64,000 nucleotides of DNA from Timema cristinae. Its lineage: Eukaryota > Arthropoda > Insecta > Phasmatodea > Timematidae. A program made the position numbers and the translations under genes. Below the pieces are notes generated by a model. It searched no databases. It had not been told where the DNA came from and worked only from the letters and a program-made list of their open reading frames with translations. Location of the stretch: the NCBI GenBank assembly GCA_039000515.1, contig JBCFYV010009882.1:61841317-61905316 (forward strand), read 5' to 3'. Shown here in pieces: positions 13,090-25,261 of the stretch. How positions within the stretch are numbered: the stretch's first letter is position 1; each line of letters starts with the position of its first letter.

Positions 13090-14260
13090 TTTACATATAT
13101 GTTCAGTAGTGAGTGTCCTCCCTCTTTAAGAAAGAGCTCCTCTACTCTGGCTGGTATAGTTGGGATGAGTTTATCAATATCCTTCATAGAAAGATTGTCC
13201 CATTTTTCTGACGCAGCACCAATAAACTGTTACACACTCTTAGGCGGGTGGGACGACGACGAATTTTCTGTTTAAGAGTGACACAAGCATGCTCATTAGG
13301 ATTCATTCCCGGTGAATGTACAGGCCATTCCTTTAGGACTATGACATTCCTTTAGAGGAACTACCAAGCCACGTGTGGATGGTGTGACATTGTCATCGGC
13401 CATGGTGAAGTGGTATCCTACTACCCTCTTGTATGGACGCACAATAAGCTCCATGGTGGCCTTCATATATTTGATACCAGTCATTGTGCCTCTTATGAGA
13501 ATTAGTGTTGTTAAATGGCCTAACATTATCTCATCCAAAAATATCACTTATCACCAACTAAAATCATGGCCGTATCCGTACTGTAGTCAGCGTCATGACT
13601 CTCCAGTTTCTCATACGTCTCGTTTTGGGTACCAGTGCAACCTTACTCTCATCTCTTGACAAGATATTGCTTCACTGTTGCATGGTCCTATTTATGTGCG
13701 TGATGGCCAAATTTCTTCTGCAGATTTGGATTGTTGGTCGTAATGCAAAATGCCTTATGGTTCTCCAAGAATAGAGACGAGCTTCTTACACTCACCTACT
13801 CACCATCTGGTCAGAAATGTTAATCCCAGATGCTCAGACAAGGTCACTTTTCAGAGCCCTGGCCGTGTAACTTGGATGCCTCCTGCAGATATCTGCTATC
13901 TTAGGCTGCTATTGCCACGTGAGGACGACATATGCAAGGTCTGTCATCAATAATCCGTGCCTCTCTTAATCTTTTACACACTTATGAGACATCACTTTGA
14001 CTGATCTTGTACTTACCCACTTTGAAGTAGAGTTACAATCCGGGTTCGGTCAAACTTCGTTATTGGTGTATGAGGCGTGTTTCCAGGCAGCTGCGAGACA
14101 AACATATTGACAGTGCCTCTTTCACTGAACAGACGCCTTACTGTTAGTGAGTCAATATGACTATGGATGATCTTGAATAACTTTAAGTGGGAACACCTCC
14201 ATCATCTAGTAGTAGTGTATGAAGTACATCATATCCTATTTAAATTTTCTGGCTTTATGA
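13090..14260 (-). pseudogene. Tc1-like transposase pseudogene
   Basis: Read on the minus strand, this follows a Tc1/mariner transposase from N- to C-terminus. A helix-turn-helix part lies near 14050-14100 (TPITKFDRTRIVTLLQSG). A LSRDESKVALV stretch near 13655-13680 matches the region of the first catalytic Asp. The next block (13380-13550) contains the conserved YM...IVRPYKR...DDNVTP, with the second catalytic Asp in ADDNVTP, and the C-terminal WPVHSPGMNPNEH motif sits at 13285-13330, with the catalytic Glu in NEH. Stops and frameshifts break it many times. A typical intact protein has about 340 residues, which fits this span. Terminal repeats were not located. Confidence 0.82.
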
Positions 14261-14639
14261 AAAACTTTATTTCTATAACGATTTAAATAATAACTAACGG
14301 AGCTCATAAGGTTTGTACAAACACAATCTATGTTAGCAAATTTGGATATAGAATTTGTATTCTCGTTATGATAATATTATATAATAAACTTACCTTAACT
14401 AAATACTTATAACCAATTATTTTATGAGACATAGCGAAATAACATATTATGTAGGCCTACATATTTTTATCTCTAAAGAACTCACACATTGGCATCTTCA
14501 ATTTTTATAAGAAAACAGACATATATAATGTTCATGTTTAGTAAAAAAAAAATCTCGTGAATATAACACAACTTTAGGTTAGAAAAGTAGTGCCGCCCTA
14601 TGTTAGGTAAGGTATCATTAAATATCACCATTACTACAG

Positions 14640-14811
14640 ATGGTTTCGTCAGGACCGTCACCAGCTTCGGGTGATCACAGAGACGGACGATCGCATGTTT
14701 GTGGTGGGCGAATGTCTGGCCATCCTGCACGTGGATGAGGGAGACGCTGGCCGCTGGGTGTGTGTGGCAAATAACACAGCTGGCGTGGAGCGCATCGACC
14801 TAACCCTCCAG
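14640..14811 (+). CDS. Dscam2: Dscam exon: second half of Ig3
   Basis: Encodes 57 residues starting K-W-F-R, with the core Trp of Ig3 directly after the intron. It runs through ILHVDEGDAGRWVCVANNTA, where the usual Tyr of D-x-G-x-Y-x-C is Trp (DAGRWVC). It ends VERIDLTLQ. An N-glycosylation sequon NNT is present. Acceptor TTACTACAG (ends 14639); donor CAG|GTACTA (14812), phase 0. The exon is much GC-richer than the flanking intron. It pairs with the exon at 6236-6353 to make one complete Ig fold. Confidence 0.95.
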
Positions 14812-15852
14812 GTACTATGGACCTTATTTGATGAATAATTATAGTAAAAACTGGGTAAAATATATTCTCTACTGTTCCAACAATTTAACCAAATTAGTAT
14901 ACTTAAGGACCCATTGGAACAATAAGTTAAGTTTTTATAATAATAACTATATTATTGTACATACACAGTATTGTTTATAGGACAAAGATTATAAGTGATA
15001 TAAGCCTGGAGCAACATCCTTCTTCTTTCTGTATACTCCATTAATGATACAAAAGTATGAAAACACTTTATTTAGATTTTTGAATTGTATTTTTATTTGC
15101 ATTTATAAGTATATTTCCTAGATTAAGATGTATTCTGTTAATACCATTTGTTATATATTGAGGTGTAGATATTATTATATAATATGTTCCACAAATTTAG
15201 TTCTATCTTAAATAAAAATTAAATTATAAAGCATTTTTCCTTTTTGAAAAATAATATCCCTCTTTTCGTAACTATATTTCAACATTAAACTCAAAAAAAA
15301 AATTGTAGATAAATATTAAACCATCGTAAAGCAAGCTCTTTACTGTACTGGTATAGTCAATAAAGTGACTTAAAATTTAGTAAGTAAAGTGCATACTTTT
15401 AAAAATATATATGTTTCCTAGCTTGTGCTCTCAGAAGTATTTATGTTTTGATACCCATTGCTATAAAAAATAATAATTTAATAGATTGTACCAAATAAGT
15501 AGATTATTAATTTGTACTACAAACTCAATTAGCTTTACTATCTAAGGGTGACCTGGTGGTCTAGGGGTAAGGTGTCGGACTTCTGTGCTGGCGGCCGGGG
15601 TTCAATCCTCGGTCCCGGCACAGATTTATCTGATTTCCAAACCCTTCCTTCACCTCTGACAAGACATCTTGTGAATGTGGGGAATACCAGGCCTCCACCG
15701 TGGTTCGGATTACACGTTAAACTGTAGGTCCTTCATTTCATCTCATAATCACCCTACCATTACACAATAGCATAAGTGCGTATAACCCGAACGGGTAGTA
15801 AGACGCGGTGCTAATAATAATACTATCTAAGCTAGCACAATATTCTCCATAG
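14812..15852 (+). other. Dscam2: Intron Ig3/Ig4
   Basis: One of the shorter introns, phase 0. It is AT-rich and featureless up to 15535, then holds a complete, young SINE (15547-15820) ending only 32 bases before the Ig4 exon. The polypyrimidine stretch of the acceptor lies between the SINE and the exon. Confidence 0.85.
15547..15820 (+). mobile_element. SINE family 1, complete copy with target duplication
   Basis: A tRNA-derived SINE: A box TGGTCTAGGGG, B box GGTTCAATCCT, a body of about 150 bases, a tail with the stem ACCCGAACGGGT and a short TAA run. It is flanked by the 11-bp target duplication TACTATCTAAG at 15536-15546 and 15821-15831. Nearly identical copies lie at 21693-21981 and, inverted, 37823-38102, so the family has been active recently in this lineage. 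Confidence 0.93.
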
Positions 15853-16126
15853 GTCACCTCCTCTATCTCCATAATGATACAGCCTTCAGGCCAGCTAACT
15901 GTAGATGTTGGTGGCCGAGCCGAAATGCAGTGCATTGTGACTGGATCACTCGTTCACACATCTTCTCCCATCTGGCTAAAAGACGGTCATGTGATTGGAC
16001 CTGTAGGGACGAGTTTGGAGAAACTTATCCTGGAGAACGTGCAGAGGGATGACGCTGGAATGTACCAGTGCATCGTCAGAGGAGAGGACGACAGTGCACA
16101 AAGTTCCGTACAGCTGCAGTTAGGAG
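15853..16126 (+). CDS. Dscam2: Dscam exon: Ig4
   Basis: A single exon of 91 codons plus one base encoding all of Ig4. It begins VTSSISIMIQPSG, carries the B-strand Cys in AEMQCIVTG, the core Trp in PIWLKDG, the RDDAGMYQCIV F-strand motif, and ends SSVQLQLGG. Acceptor CTCCATAG (ends 15852), phase 0 in; donor G|GTAGCA (16127), phase 1 out. The long open frame that continues past 16126 is intron read-through and ends at 16230. Drosophila Dscam1 has the same motif order (VSWMKDGK, DKGMYQCFV). Confidence 0.95.
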
Positions 16127-17785
16127 GTAGCAAAAACAAAAAAACTAATGTCTACGTTTGTATTCCTGACCATATCGAAAAATTGTTTTACAACACCAAG
16201 TATGACTGGGATGGAAGCGAAGGAGATTAAACTTGATGAATACCTGATTATACTTTCAATTAAAAATATAATATTTTAAAATTACTAAACAATATTAAAT
16301 TATGGTATGATATCAACACCAAATAGTAAACTTGATCAAGTAATAAAATATACCAACCACAGCAGAGAAAATCAAAAGATATATTAAAAATATCTGATGT
16401 TTTCCAATTTTGGCAAGCTATCCCACAAACTTATGTAACTAAGCGTATAGGATATCTGACTGTAAAATTTATGAATGTTGATATTTTCCAGAAACTTAAC
16501 CATTTTTCTTAAATTTGTGACTCTAATAAGGATTTAAACGAGATGAACCCTCTTGATGACTACGATGGACCCCTAAATTTCAAATCTAAAATTTTCCAAA
16601 CTATTATGCTAAATTGAAACCTAAATGGAACGTTTTTGTCATAAAATCATGCCTAATATTAAAATTTTAATTTATATGGACAATTTATTATAGATTATGA
16701 TATTAAGATTCGGATGAAACAATAAAGAACAATAGAACAATAAAATTGTTTATTCTATTGCTTAGAAAAATGCATACTAGCAACATGCGGTTTTTGGTAT
16801 TATAATAAACTTGTAAATTTAAAATGAACTATATTATTAAAAAAGTTAAAAGTTCATACTTACTTTTTTACAATAAGACGTAATTTCAATAAAATTGAAA
16901 TTAAATAAAACATGAAATACAAGAATATAGTTTTGAAGTCATTATTTTATTATATAGAATAAGATAATGTTCTCTCATACAGGACGAATATTTATGATAT
17001 AATAATTTTAACTAAATTTGATATTTTCAAATTTAATCATGTCTAAACTGTTGAAAAAGTTTATTAGCTTACTGGTAGATGGCTCTGTCTTTGAAAGCAT
17101 CTCTCCCTCTCTTCCCTAAACCCTTTTTGGCATTCACTATCTCTTCATATTTTTTTTATGTAAACCCAGCTACTCCCCCTTTCCTCAACCCATTTATATC
17201 CTGTTCAGGTAAAACCCTTGACACTAATCGTCCGTTACATCCAAACCTGAGCTATTGAAAATGTTTTCTGTGGTGTATTTGTATGATCTATGTTAAACGT
17301 TTTTTATAGGCTAAACTTAATTATGTTTACCTTATAAAAAATTGGCATAAACAGTGTTTCCTTGAGTAGATAAAACCTAATTGTATAACATTGGTTTTGT
17401 GAGGGAGGGGAAAAGAATTTCTCTAAATAGTTGTATTCATGTTTTATAGACAAACAAAATCTTTTCCCACTTATAGCTGAATTAATTTTGAAGATATTAA
17501 GATTAGGTGGTGCATCCAGGAGTTTACTTAGGGGAGGGTGGGCATGTGTGTCATAGCAATTAATTGTTTCTATCCCCTGAAAATATTCATCAAATTATTT
17601 AGTTTAAGACATTGATTTTTTTTTCAAGAAAACATACACAAATATACACACACATGTATGTACAGGTTGTTAAAAAAAAGAAATTTAGAAATTATGGATC
17701 TTGTTGTACACATTAACATGAGTAGAATGATTTTAATGATGTTACATGACCTCTAGTTGTGTCGATACGTCGGTAAACTCCAATC

Positions 17786-17849
<64 letters not shown>

Positions 17850-17880
17850 TAATAATAATTATAATAATAATAATAATAAA
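17786..17880. repeat. AAT microsatellite
   Basis: About 30 AAT units with two single-base interruptions. The apparent poly-Asn ORF across it is an artefact of the repeat. Confidence 0.95.
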
Positions 17881-18072
17881 AGTGTCTTAGAAATTATAGG
17901 CCCCAAACCTACTCGCATTGGGGTAAAGGCAATTTTGTATTTTAGTAATAAAAAATAAATGGTACGGTGCACCACACAGAATTTCTCTCGCTTTTATATT
18001 GAAATAGACATTTACTAAAAGCTCGTTAGGATTTGTGAAATAAAATAACATACACTGTTACTTAATCTATGC

Positions 18073-18150
18073 AGGGGTGGCTTAAGGGCCGTGCGAACCA
18101 GGTGGCTGCCCGGGGTGCCAGCTTGAGGGGGCGCCAAACAGCTAGACATG
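18073..18150. mobile_element. Possible DNA transposon end
   Basis: A GC-rich patch (CAGGGGTGGCTTAAGGGCCG onward to GGGGCGCCAAA) stands out from the AT-rich intron and resembles the CAGGGGCGG-type ends of hAT-like elements. No partner end was found, so the element and its limits are uncertain. Confidence 0.25.
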
Positions 18151-20086
18151 ACCTAACGTAAACAGGGCGTGATAGTGGGGTTGCTAAACTTAACAATCGT
18201 TCAATTTTTAATACTAACATGAAATTTTACACACTGGTATAATTTTCGGGTGAGTAAAATATAATCTACTGCCACTCTTAAAATTTATTTTACATTTGCC
18301 AGCTTGAAATAATGGCACCCTACAACTTTATTTTTTCATCTAAAACTTAAACCATTCATAATGTCAAAGTGTTTGATAAACTTATAATAATAAAATATAG
18401 GATGACTTTTTCTACAAAATTGGTTCTTATAGTTTTATTCGTAATCCTATCAGTTTTTGTACAACCTCGAAGTGAAACGTTTAGCATTTGTTTAACATTT
18501 GTGGAGTTTCCCATTTAATTATTTTCCTATAACGTCCAGGCCACGTTAAGTTTGGAATTGTTATCTTTGGGGATTATTTTAATACTTTCCGAGAGTACAC
18601 TCCCCATGAGAAAAGTGATAGCTGGCAGCTAGCAGAAGGTTTAAAAACGGCAAAAAAAAAAAAAAAATTTTAAAAAAATTATTTTGTGAAAGTTTTGACT
18701 GCCATCTTTACTCCATGCAAATGCGCGTTCCATTCATCTTAGTTACCTTTCTCTTCTCTTCCTAATCAGATTAAGCCGTTGATAATCTATTTTATGAAAG
18801 TAATAATAAAAAAGAAAATACTTGGTTTTGGATGGGTTATAGTCATATTATAATAAAATAATAATTATTTTAAATGTAAACATGTTTTAGCGAGCTTTAT
18901 TTAATTCGGATTTTTTTTTAGATTATAGAATACAATGATCTTGTTAGTATGGTGTTCGAACAAAGTTAACAGTAGGGCATATTTGTAAAGTGAAGTAGGC
19001 GTACAGTACGTAAATTATATGTAATTGAAATTAAAATTTTAAAGTTTGCTATTTTTCGCCAACTTTGGCCACCTTTTTCTAACTCATTAATATTTTTAAA
19101 GATATTTCCAATTTATTTTATCAGGGTAACACCTAGAACAAAGTGTGGTTTTCACTCTGGTTTTTCTATCTTCTGTACAAACAAATTGTGGTGCACTTAT
19201 TTACATTTTAACCCCCTTATACCTTATACCATATATCTTATAAAGATGATAGCTTGTCTTTTGTTGAGTAGTAATCAACAAAGTTGAAAAGATTATGGGG
19301 AGGGGGGTGGCTGCCGGGATTAACTGTGGAATGTAAGAACACTCTGAAAGGGTGAAGTATTGAAGGGGTAGAGGGGTCGGTGGGGTGACTGTCATCTCTA
19401 CAGTAGCGCACCTCCGCTGAGGTGATAATACATGGAACTACTTGGAAAAGAAATTTTCAAAACTTCGAGATGTCCATCCGAATCTTAATATAGCTGGCAA
19501 GTTTAAAATTTAAGTTTTCTTACCATATTTTCAAACAAAAATTACAGTAGTAAGAAATGCATTTACCATTTGTGCTGATAATGTTTAAAAAATGTAACGT
19601 AGTGTCATAAAATAATCTGATGTGAGTTTATTTATAGCAAAAGAATTCAAAATTTGTAATAAATAATAATTATTTTATAGGTTAATAATTACTGTTTTAT
19701 TAAGATGAGCCATACAAATATTGAAACCACGGTCACAAAAGGATCCCTATATATTCTTAAAGCAAGGTTTTACGGCTTTAAACGTTGAATTTGGGCACAT
19801 CTCAGCAAAATTGGAGCATTACAAATGTCACAGTTCTATTTTTATTTGAAAATCCATCCAGTCTATTTGAAAATAAAGCTGACCAACTATAGTGAATCAT
19901 TTTGACTAGCTTAAATTTATGTCATAGTTGCTAAATTTCAACTAATTTATATAAAAGCCAGGATATGACTTGTACAATATTTGTTGTATAGAAATTATTA
20001 GAAAGTGTTAAAAATATATATTCGACATAAGAAGGATAAAATGGTTATGAGATTGATTGTCAAAAAGGTAACAATAAAAACACTTA

Positions 20087-20135
20087 GCAACACGTATTAC
20101 TACCCGTTTGGTTTATAGGCTTAGTCAAAAAGGTA
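20087..20135 (-). mobile_element. SINE tail fragment
   Basis: Contains ACACGTATTACTACCCGTTT, the complement of the tail shared by SINE families 1 and 2. No head is visible. Confidence 0.45.
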
Positions 20136-21620
20136 GTGTATTATAAAAATCTGAATGGAAATGAAATATAAAGTTTATTAAAAGTTTACCAGTCTATTGC
20201 AATTTAATAATAAAATTTAAGAATATCATAAAAAGTGGAATGTATTTAGGGTGGTTATGTTAAATACAAATTAGGAAAATAAAAGATGCTGAAATATGGT
20301 GGTTATACAATTATAAAAATAAAGTGCTGAGTTATAATAAATTACGAATATGTTCTATAAGACAACAAATCTTTAAAATTGTATTAATATTTATTAACTT
20401 ATGGATCATGGATGGGATTAGAATTGAATACAATAGTTTAAAAAGTGAATACTATATAGTATAGACAAGTAAATTGAAAATAAATTTGAAATAAAAATAT
20501 ATCTTAAAGTAAGATTGACCTATGAAATGACTGACATTCAGTTGAGAAATTAAAATAAAATTTTAAACAGTTACATTAATGAATTTATGTATAGAGAATA
20601 TAACGTTGTTAAGCTAGTGAATATTAAATAAAGAAATTAAAAATTAATAAATATTGTCTTATCATTATTGACAAAACGAGTCCCTTGCTCCTTCAAGTAA
20701 TCTAGAAACAGGCAATTCTTCTATCTTATAATAATAATTGATATTTTAAATTCTCTTAACATAAATTCATGAATGAAGCTACTTACAATTTCATATTTAT
20801 TTCTCAAATCCAAATAAGTGATTTAATATAATACTTTTTAAATCAATAATTTTTATTTAAGAACGATTACTATCTCAATACTATACTTCCATTATTTGTC
20901 TCTAATATTCTATAATTAAATACGCAATCATTTCTTTTCTTGACCATTAGGTTTGTTGGGAATAGCCAATTCATATAGATAATTTTTGAATGAAGGAAAC
21001 TGTTTTGTATTTACGATCCCTGTGGTATCGGATCTGGTATTATAGTAAATTATGTAACAGTTAATAAAATCACTCTTGAATGAACACTACCACTGCTTAC
21101 TATAGTTAATGAGTAGCTTAGGAATAAGGTAGTGGTCAGGTCAGGTGAATTCTCGGTTGGCAGTTAAGGTGGGGCATGGTGGGAAGTTAGGTTACCATTT
21201 AATTCGTTATGGTCCCACTATAAATTGTGTATACATTACAAGTACAAGTCATATTATTAAGATTTAAACAATCCTTATTACTAATCTAACTAAAATGTTT
21301 TTAATTAACAATTTATATTAGCACAGACCTAATGTTTGAAAGTTGCGTTTCAATACAAATGTATTACATTTGTCAATGTCAATTCTGGATAAAATGGAAA
21401 ATATGAATAAAAATTTAGTGTACCCCCTATTTCTTGAAAAAAGAACAAGCTTACCTCACTTGGATTCATAAAGATTTAATTAAAAATTAAATATATTTTA
21501 ACGGGTATAAGTAGCCCTGCTAGGTGGAATGTATGTGTATTTTATTTGCTTATTATTAACATATTTATTGGTGATATTGTTCCATTACTTTATATAAATA
21601 ATTTTGAGATATTAATCATA

Positions 21621-22171
21621 CACGCGATTCGGTGGCTACTTGGTCTAAAGCGCTACTCTCGCAGTGGACTCTACTGTCATTAACGGGGTGATGGATGACC
21701 TGGTGGTCTAGGGGTAAGGTGTCAGACTTCTGTGCTGGCGGCCGGGGTTCAATCCTCGGTCCCGGCACAGATTTATCTGATTTCCAAACCCTTCCTTCAC
21801 CTCTGACAAGACATCTTGTGAATGTGGGGAATGCCAGGCCTTCACCGTGGTTCGGATTCCACGTTAAACTGTAGGTCCTTCATTTCATTTCACAATCACC
21901 CTACCATTACACATTAGCGTAAGTGCGTATAACCCGAACGGGTAGTAAGACGCGGTGCTAATAATAATAATATTAATAATAATTAACGGGGTGATAAAAG
22001 TTAGAATCTCAATCAGGTGTACTGAAGGTGTTTTATATTAAGAAAAATCCACTTTCTTTTCAAGCCCATGTGGGAACACTATCTATATACATCTGTTCCC
22101 TAATTCCTACAACCATTAATGTTATTAGTATATAAGCGTATAAGCCAAACGGGTAGTAAGACCCGTTGCTA
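21621..22171 (+). mobile_element. SINE family 2 split by a SINE 1 insertion
   Basis: The head (CGGTGGCTACTTGGTCTAAA) starts near 21627 and the common tail ends near 22171 (AAACGGGTAGTAAGACC). A complete SINE 1 (21693-21981) interrupts it. Removing the insert rejoins a continuous, diverged family 2 sequence at the target ATTAACGGGGTGAT, so this SINE 2 is older than the SINE 1 inside it. Among the recognised family 2 copies, it is the only one with a head in the sense orientation. Confidence 0.8.
21693..21981 (+). mobile_element. SINE family 1, complete copy nested in SINE 2
   Basis: Nearly identical to 15547-15820 with the same A and B boxes and tail, ending in a TAA-rich run. Flanked by the 14-bp duplication ATTAACGGGGTGAT at 21679-21692 and 21982-21995. 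Confidence 0.95.
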
Positions 22172-22300
22172 AAAGATAGTAATCAGACACATTTCTCAAT
22201 ATACACACAAATCTAAATATATTTAACATTTATTAGATAGAAGGAAACAACATATTGAATGAGTATCTTAGTCTTGCTTGTCCAATAAGTACTGAGTATT

Positions 22301-22553
22301 TCTTTTTTTTATTATTTAGCACCGCGTATTACTATCCGTTCGGGTTATACGCTTAAGTGCTAATTACAGTAATGGATTAGGAATTGGGAAGGTTGAATTA
22401 AAGGAAGTCAAAGTGCGTGGGGGGAGAGTGAAAACCATTTAGGAAAAACCACCCCCAGTTCACTCGACCGAGACTCGAACCTTGATCTCCCCGTCCTCAG
22501 CAGTCGGGCTCAACACGACAAGCGCGTTAGCCAACTACGCCACAGAGGCGGGT
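22301..22553 (-). mobile_element. SINE family 2, best-preserved copy
   Basis: On the complement it starts with a tRNA-like head (A box TGGCGTAGTTGG, B box GGTTCGAGTCT), has a body of about 120 bases, and ends in the tail with ACCCGAACGG and ATAGTAATACGCGGTGC. An 11-bp duplication TACTGAGTATT flanks it at 22290-22300 and 22554-22564. The head differs from SINE 1 but the tail is shared. Confidence 0.92.
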
Positions 22554-22789
22554 TACTGAGTATTGATGCTCATGTATTCTTTTTATAATTAGGATAGTTG
22601 AGATGATAATGAAATTACAAAACAATGATATAATTTAATATTATCATAGAATAAATGCTATAAAACTAATTAATATAAACATATTTAATTTTGTAATGAT
22701 TGTGACGTGTTACGAAATTATAAAGTAACTAAATTCTAATATATTAGCTTTTCGCTCAGCCTAGTCAAATCAATATTATTTTATTTCAG

Positions 22790-22934
22790 CGGCTCACCCC
22801 CAACTGTTGTATAAGTTCATTAACCAGACCCTACAGCCCGGCCCTCCTGTTTCTATCAAGTGTATTGCCACAGGAAACCCAACTCCACACATAATATGGC
22901 ATCTGGACGGCTTTCCCTTACCACAAAATGAAAG
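22790..22934 (+). CDS. Dscam2: Dscam exon: first half of Ig5
   Basis: Encodes about 48 residues from A-A-H-P-Q through VSIKCIATGNPTPHIIWHLDG to NER. Cys and Trp of the Ig core are both here, as in Drosophila Dscam1 Ig5 (FLKCVAGGNPTPEISWELDG). Sequon NQT in FINQTL. Acceptor TTATTTCAG (ends 22789), phase 1 in; donor AG|GTTAGT (22935), phase 2 out, so the Arg codon is completed by the next exon. Confidence 0.95.
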
Positions 22935-24672
22935 GTTAGTTTATTGAAGTTAATAACATTTTCCATTCATTTTCTTATAGTTTTATAATATCGTTATGAT
23001 TGCGAAGATAAATTTGAAGAACTATTAATTCAAAGTGAAAAATGGCCATATCCAAATGGTGCTCTTATTTAATAAATGATCGCAAGAATATTGAATGACC
23101 AACAGATCTGAGTCCCAAATTTATGATTTATTTATAAAATTTAAGAGACGACAATTGTAGGTCATAATTTTAGATATTAACTCCTAAACTAAATGTCACA
23201 TTAATATCTAATTTGTAATATTTTAAAACTGTTTTGATATATATAATATACTTTTTTGTTGTAGTAAAATGTCGTAAGGTGTTTCTATAATAATGTATTA
23301 ATAAATAAATTATTGAAACGTACATGAGAGTACATTTTTTTAATTGTAGAATCAAAATTACAAATTACTTATTCAACCAAAGTGTATTTGATTGGAATTA
23401 AAAATAAAATTGCAGCTTATTAGTTGGTAAAATTGTAGTAAAATATCAACTATTTGTAAAATCCTAGAAAAATAAAATACTTCTATATTAATTATAGAAC
23501 CTGAAGTTAAGAAGTATAAAGGAAATTGGCATACCATTACTAACAGATGACGATAGAGTAGCTGCATATTTATTCTGAGGAATATGATTACACTTATTAC
23601 TATCAACGATAGGAAGGAATAATATTACCTGTCGATACCGCTGGAAGGGATGCCATCAAAGTCAAAGATTTCAATATGTCAAGCATCCTGTCACTCATCC
23701 TAACAGCCAAATACACGAAAGATAAAATTGACAGAAGTTAATAAACCTTTATTAGTTTTGTTCAAAAAATATCTACATTAGCCTGTAATCTTCCATCACT
23801 CGTGTTGGCATTAAATTATTCCAAGGTATTTCAGAGAAAATTCAGAGTTTTGGATGATATATCTAAACAACAATTATTAAAATAACCATCTTCGTCAATT
23901 TCAAAATGATGAATGGAGTTCAGAAAAGCCCATTTATAAAAAAAATATTAAAAAATAAAATGGAGAGCCTAACATCAAGAATGTGAAAAAGTTCAGCAGC
24001 AGAAGCCATAATTGAAATCTCCCTAAGAATGATTATGTTGTCAACATCTTTTATCCTAATTAGTGATTCACCTCAACACCACACCAATAACGGCGAATTA
24101 CAATTTTAAACACCCCACCTTTCTCCCATCTCAATAATCTGAGAATGTTTGAATCACGCCCAACATTTTTTATCCCTAGTTGAAGATACTCGTTTGTAGT
24201 TTTCACCCTCTCTTTAAAACTATAAACCTGATAAGACTTGTTTATTATCCTGAAAACACCTACGGTCAGACAGGAATTATTATTTTCAACATCAATTAGA
24301 TATGATTTATTGTCGTAAGCATGACGGCTTCAAAGACGACGTTGTAAACAGCTATTTGAACTTCAGTGATATCATAAATTTAAGAATGTTCATAATAGCT
24401 GAAATGTCAACTGAACAACTCAAAACCATATAATATTCATACACATGGTGACTTAAAACTATAAAGATGTATAGCTATGAGATATTCACTAAACAATGTA
24501 ATAATTATTGGTTCTAATTCATAACATAGGATGCAAACCAAAACTTTGATAATGAACAACCATATCGATCCTGGTGAATATATTATAAACAATAAATACA
24601 TTTAGCCATAATATTATAAGAAGACCAGACTAACGTCATATAATATATAAAATATACGTATATGTTTAGTAG

Positions 24673-24673
<1 letters not shown>

Positions 24674-24711
<38 letters not shown>
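24674..24711. repeat. AT microsatellite
   Basis: About 18 TA units. Confidence 0.95.
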
Positions 24712-24712
<1 letters not shown>

Positions 24713-25261
24713 AAGTAGAAAACATTTTCACATTGACTCCATTAATACTTATCTATATATTATATTATCACATTTACCCTTCATCTTGGAGAAAGAATGA
24801 AATAAAGTTAATTATATATATTTAATAAATAATTGCTTAGTGTAAAAACCTTTAATATCGCTTCATTGATCCGTATGTGTACTTTCATCTCTAAATATTC
24901 TATCCTTCTTCTCAGAGAAGAAAATTGATATAAGACAAATATATAGATTGTTCCGATTATTGTGGGATATAACTGGTGTGGGAACATTAGAATTCAAACA
25001 ACACAAACATTCCTAGCTAACCAATGTTCTGTTATCGATCGTTCTCAAGCTACCAGACCGTGTCAATGTGTCGGTTTTTTGTAGATGCTATAACCCTGTT
25101 TAATTACAGAGTGTGATAGATAAGAACTAGGGGTGTTTGTTGATAGTTTCCTTTCACTGTTGACTTTCAACTCACATAGGATACTAAGCGATAAATATAT
25201 TAATAGCTGAACAAGTCCAATGTTTCTATTAACAAGGCACTGTGATCATGGAGTCTTAATC

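Larger units (their letters stand above)
6354..14639 (+). other. Dscam2: Intron inside Ig3
   Basis: An 8.3-kb phase 2 intron. Identified contents: hAT-like remnant (7230-9000), AT repeats (10116-10157, 12702-12722), ATT repeat (12594-12658), antisense SINE (11281-11530) and Tc1-like pseudogene (13090-14260). The block 6420-7030 is less AT-rich and has an 86-residue ORF (6446-6706) with no recognised domain. The stretch 9300-10600 shows no gene. At 10780-10880 a GTTTGTCTGTTTG stretch resembles decayed mobile-element sequence. No second Ig3 exon was seen. Confidence 0.75.
16127..22789 (+). other. Dscam2: Intron Ig4/Ig5
   Basis: A 6.7-kb phase 1 intron. Holds an AAT repeat (17786-17880), a possible DNA-transposon end at 18073-18150, a SINE tail fragment (20087-20135), a SINE 2 split by a SINE 1 (21621-22171) and a further antisense SINE 2 (22301-22553). 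The stretches 16235-17780, 18150-20080 and 20140-21600 show nothing I can name beyond AT-rich sequence; a less AT-rich patch lies at 19260-19430. Confidence 0.75.

Noticed and set aside
6236..14640. Dscam1-type cluster of alternative Ig3 exons
   Set aside because: Only one first-half Ig3 exon was found; the large following intron contains mobile elements, not repeated Ig exons.
15547..15625. Possible tRNA gene (strong A and B boxes)
   Set aside because: The same head occurs in three dispersed copies with a common body, tail and target duplications, so it is a SINE.
16127..16230. Continuation of the Ig4 open frame
   Set aside because: The Dscam frame ends at the GTAGCA donor; the extra residues are lysine-rich intron read-through, and the exon joins in frame to 22790.
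17746..17958. Poly-asparagine protein
   Set aside because: Produced by the AAT microsatellite.
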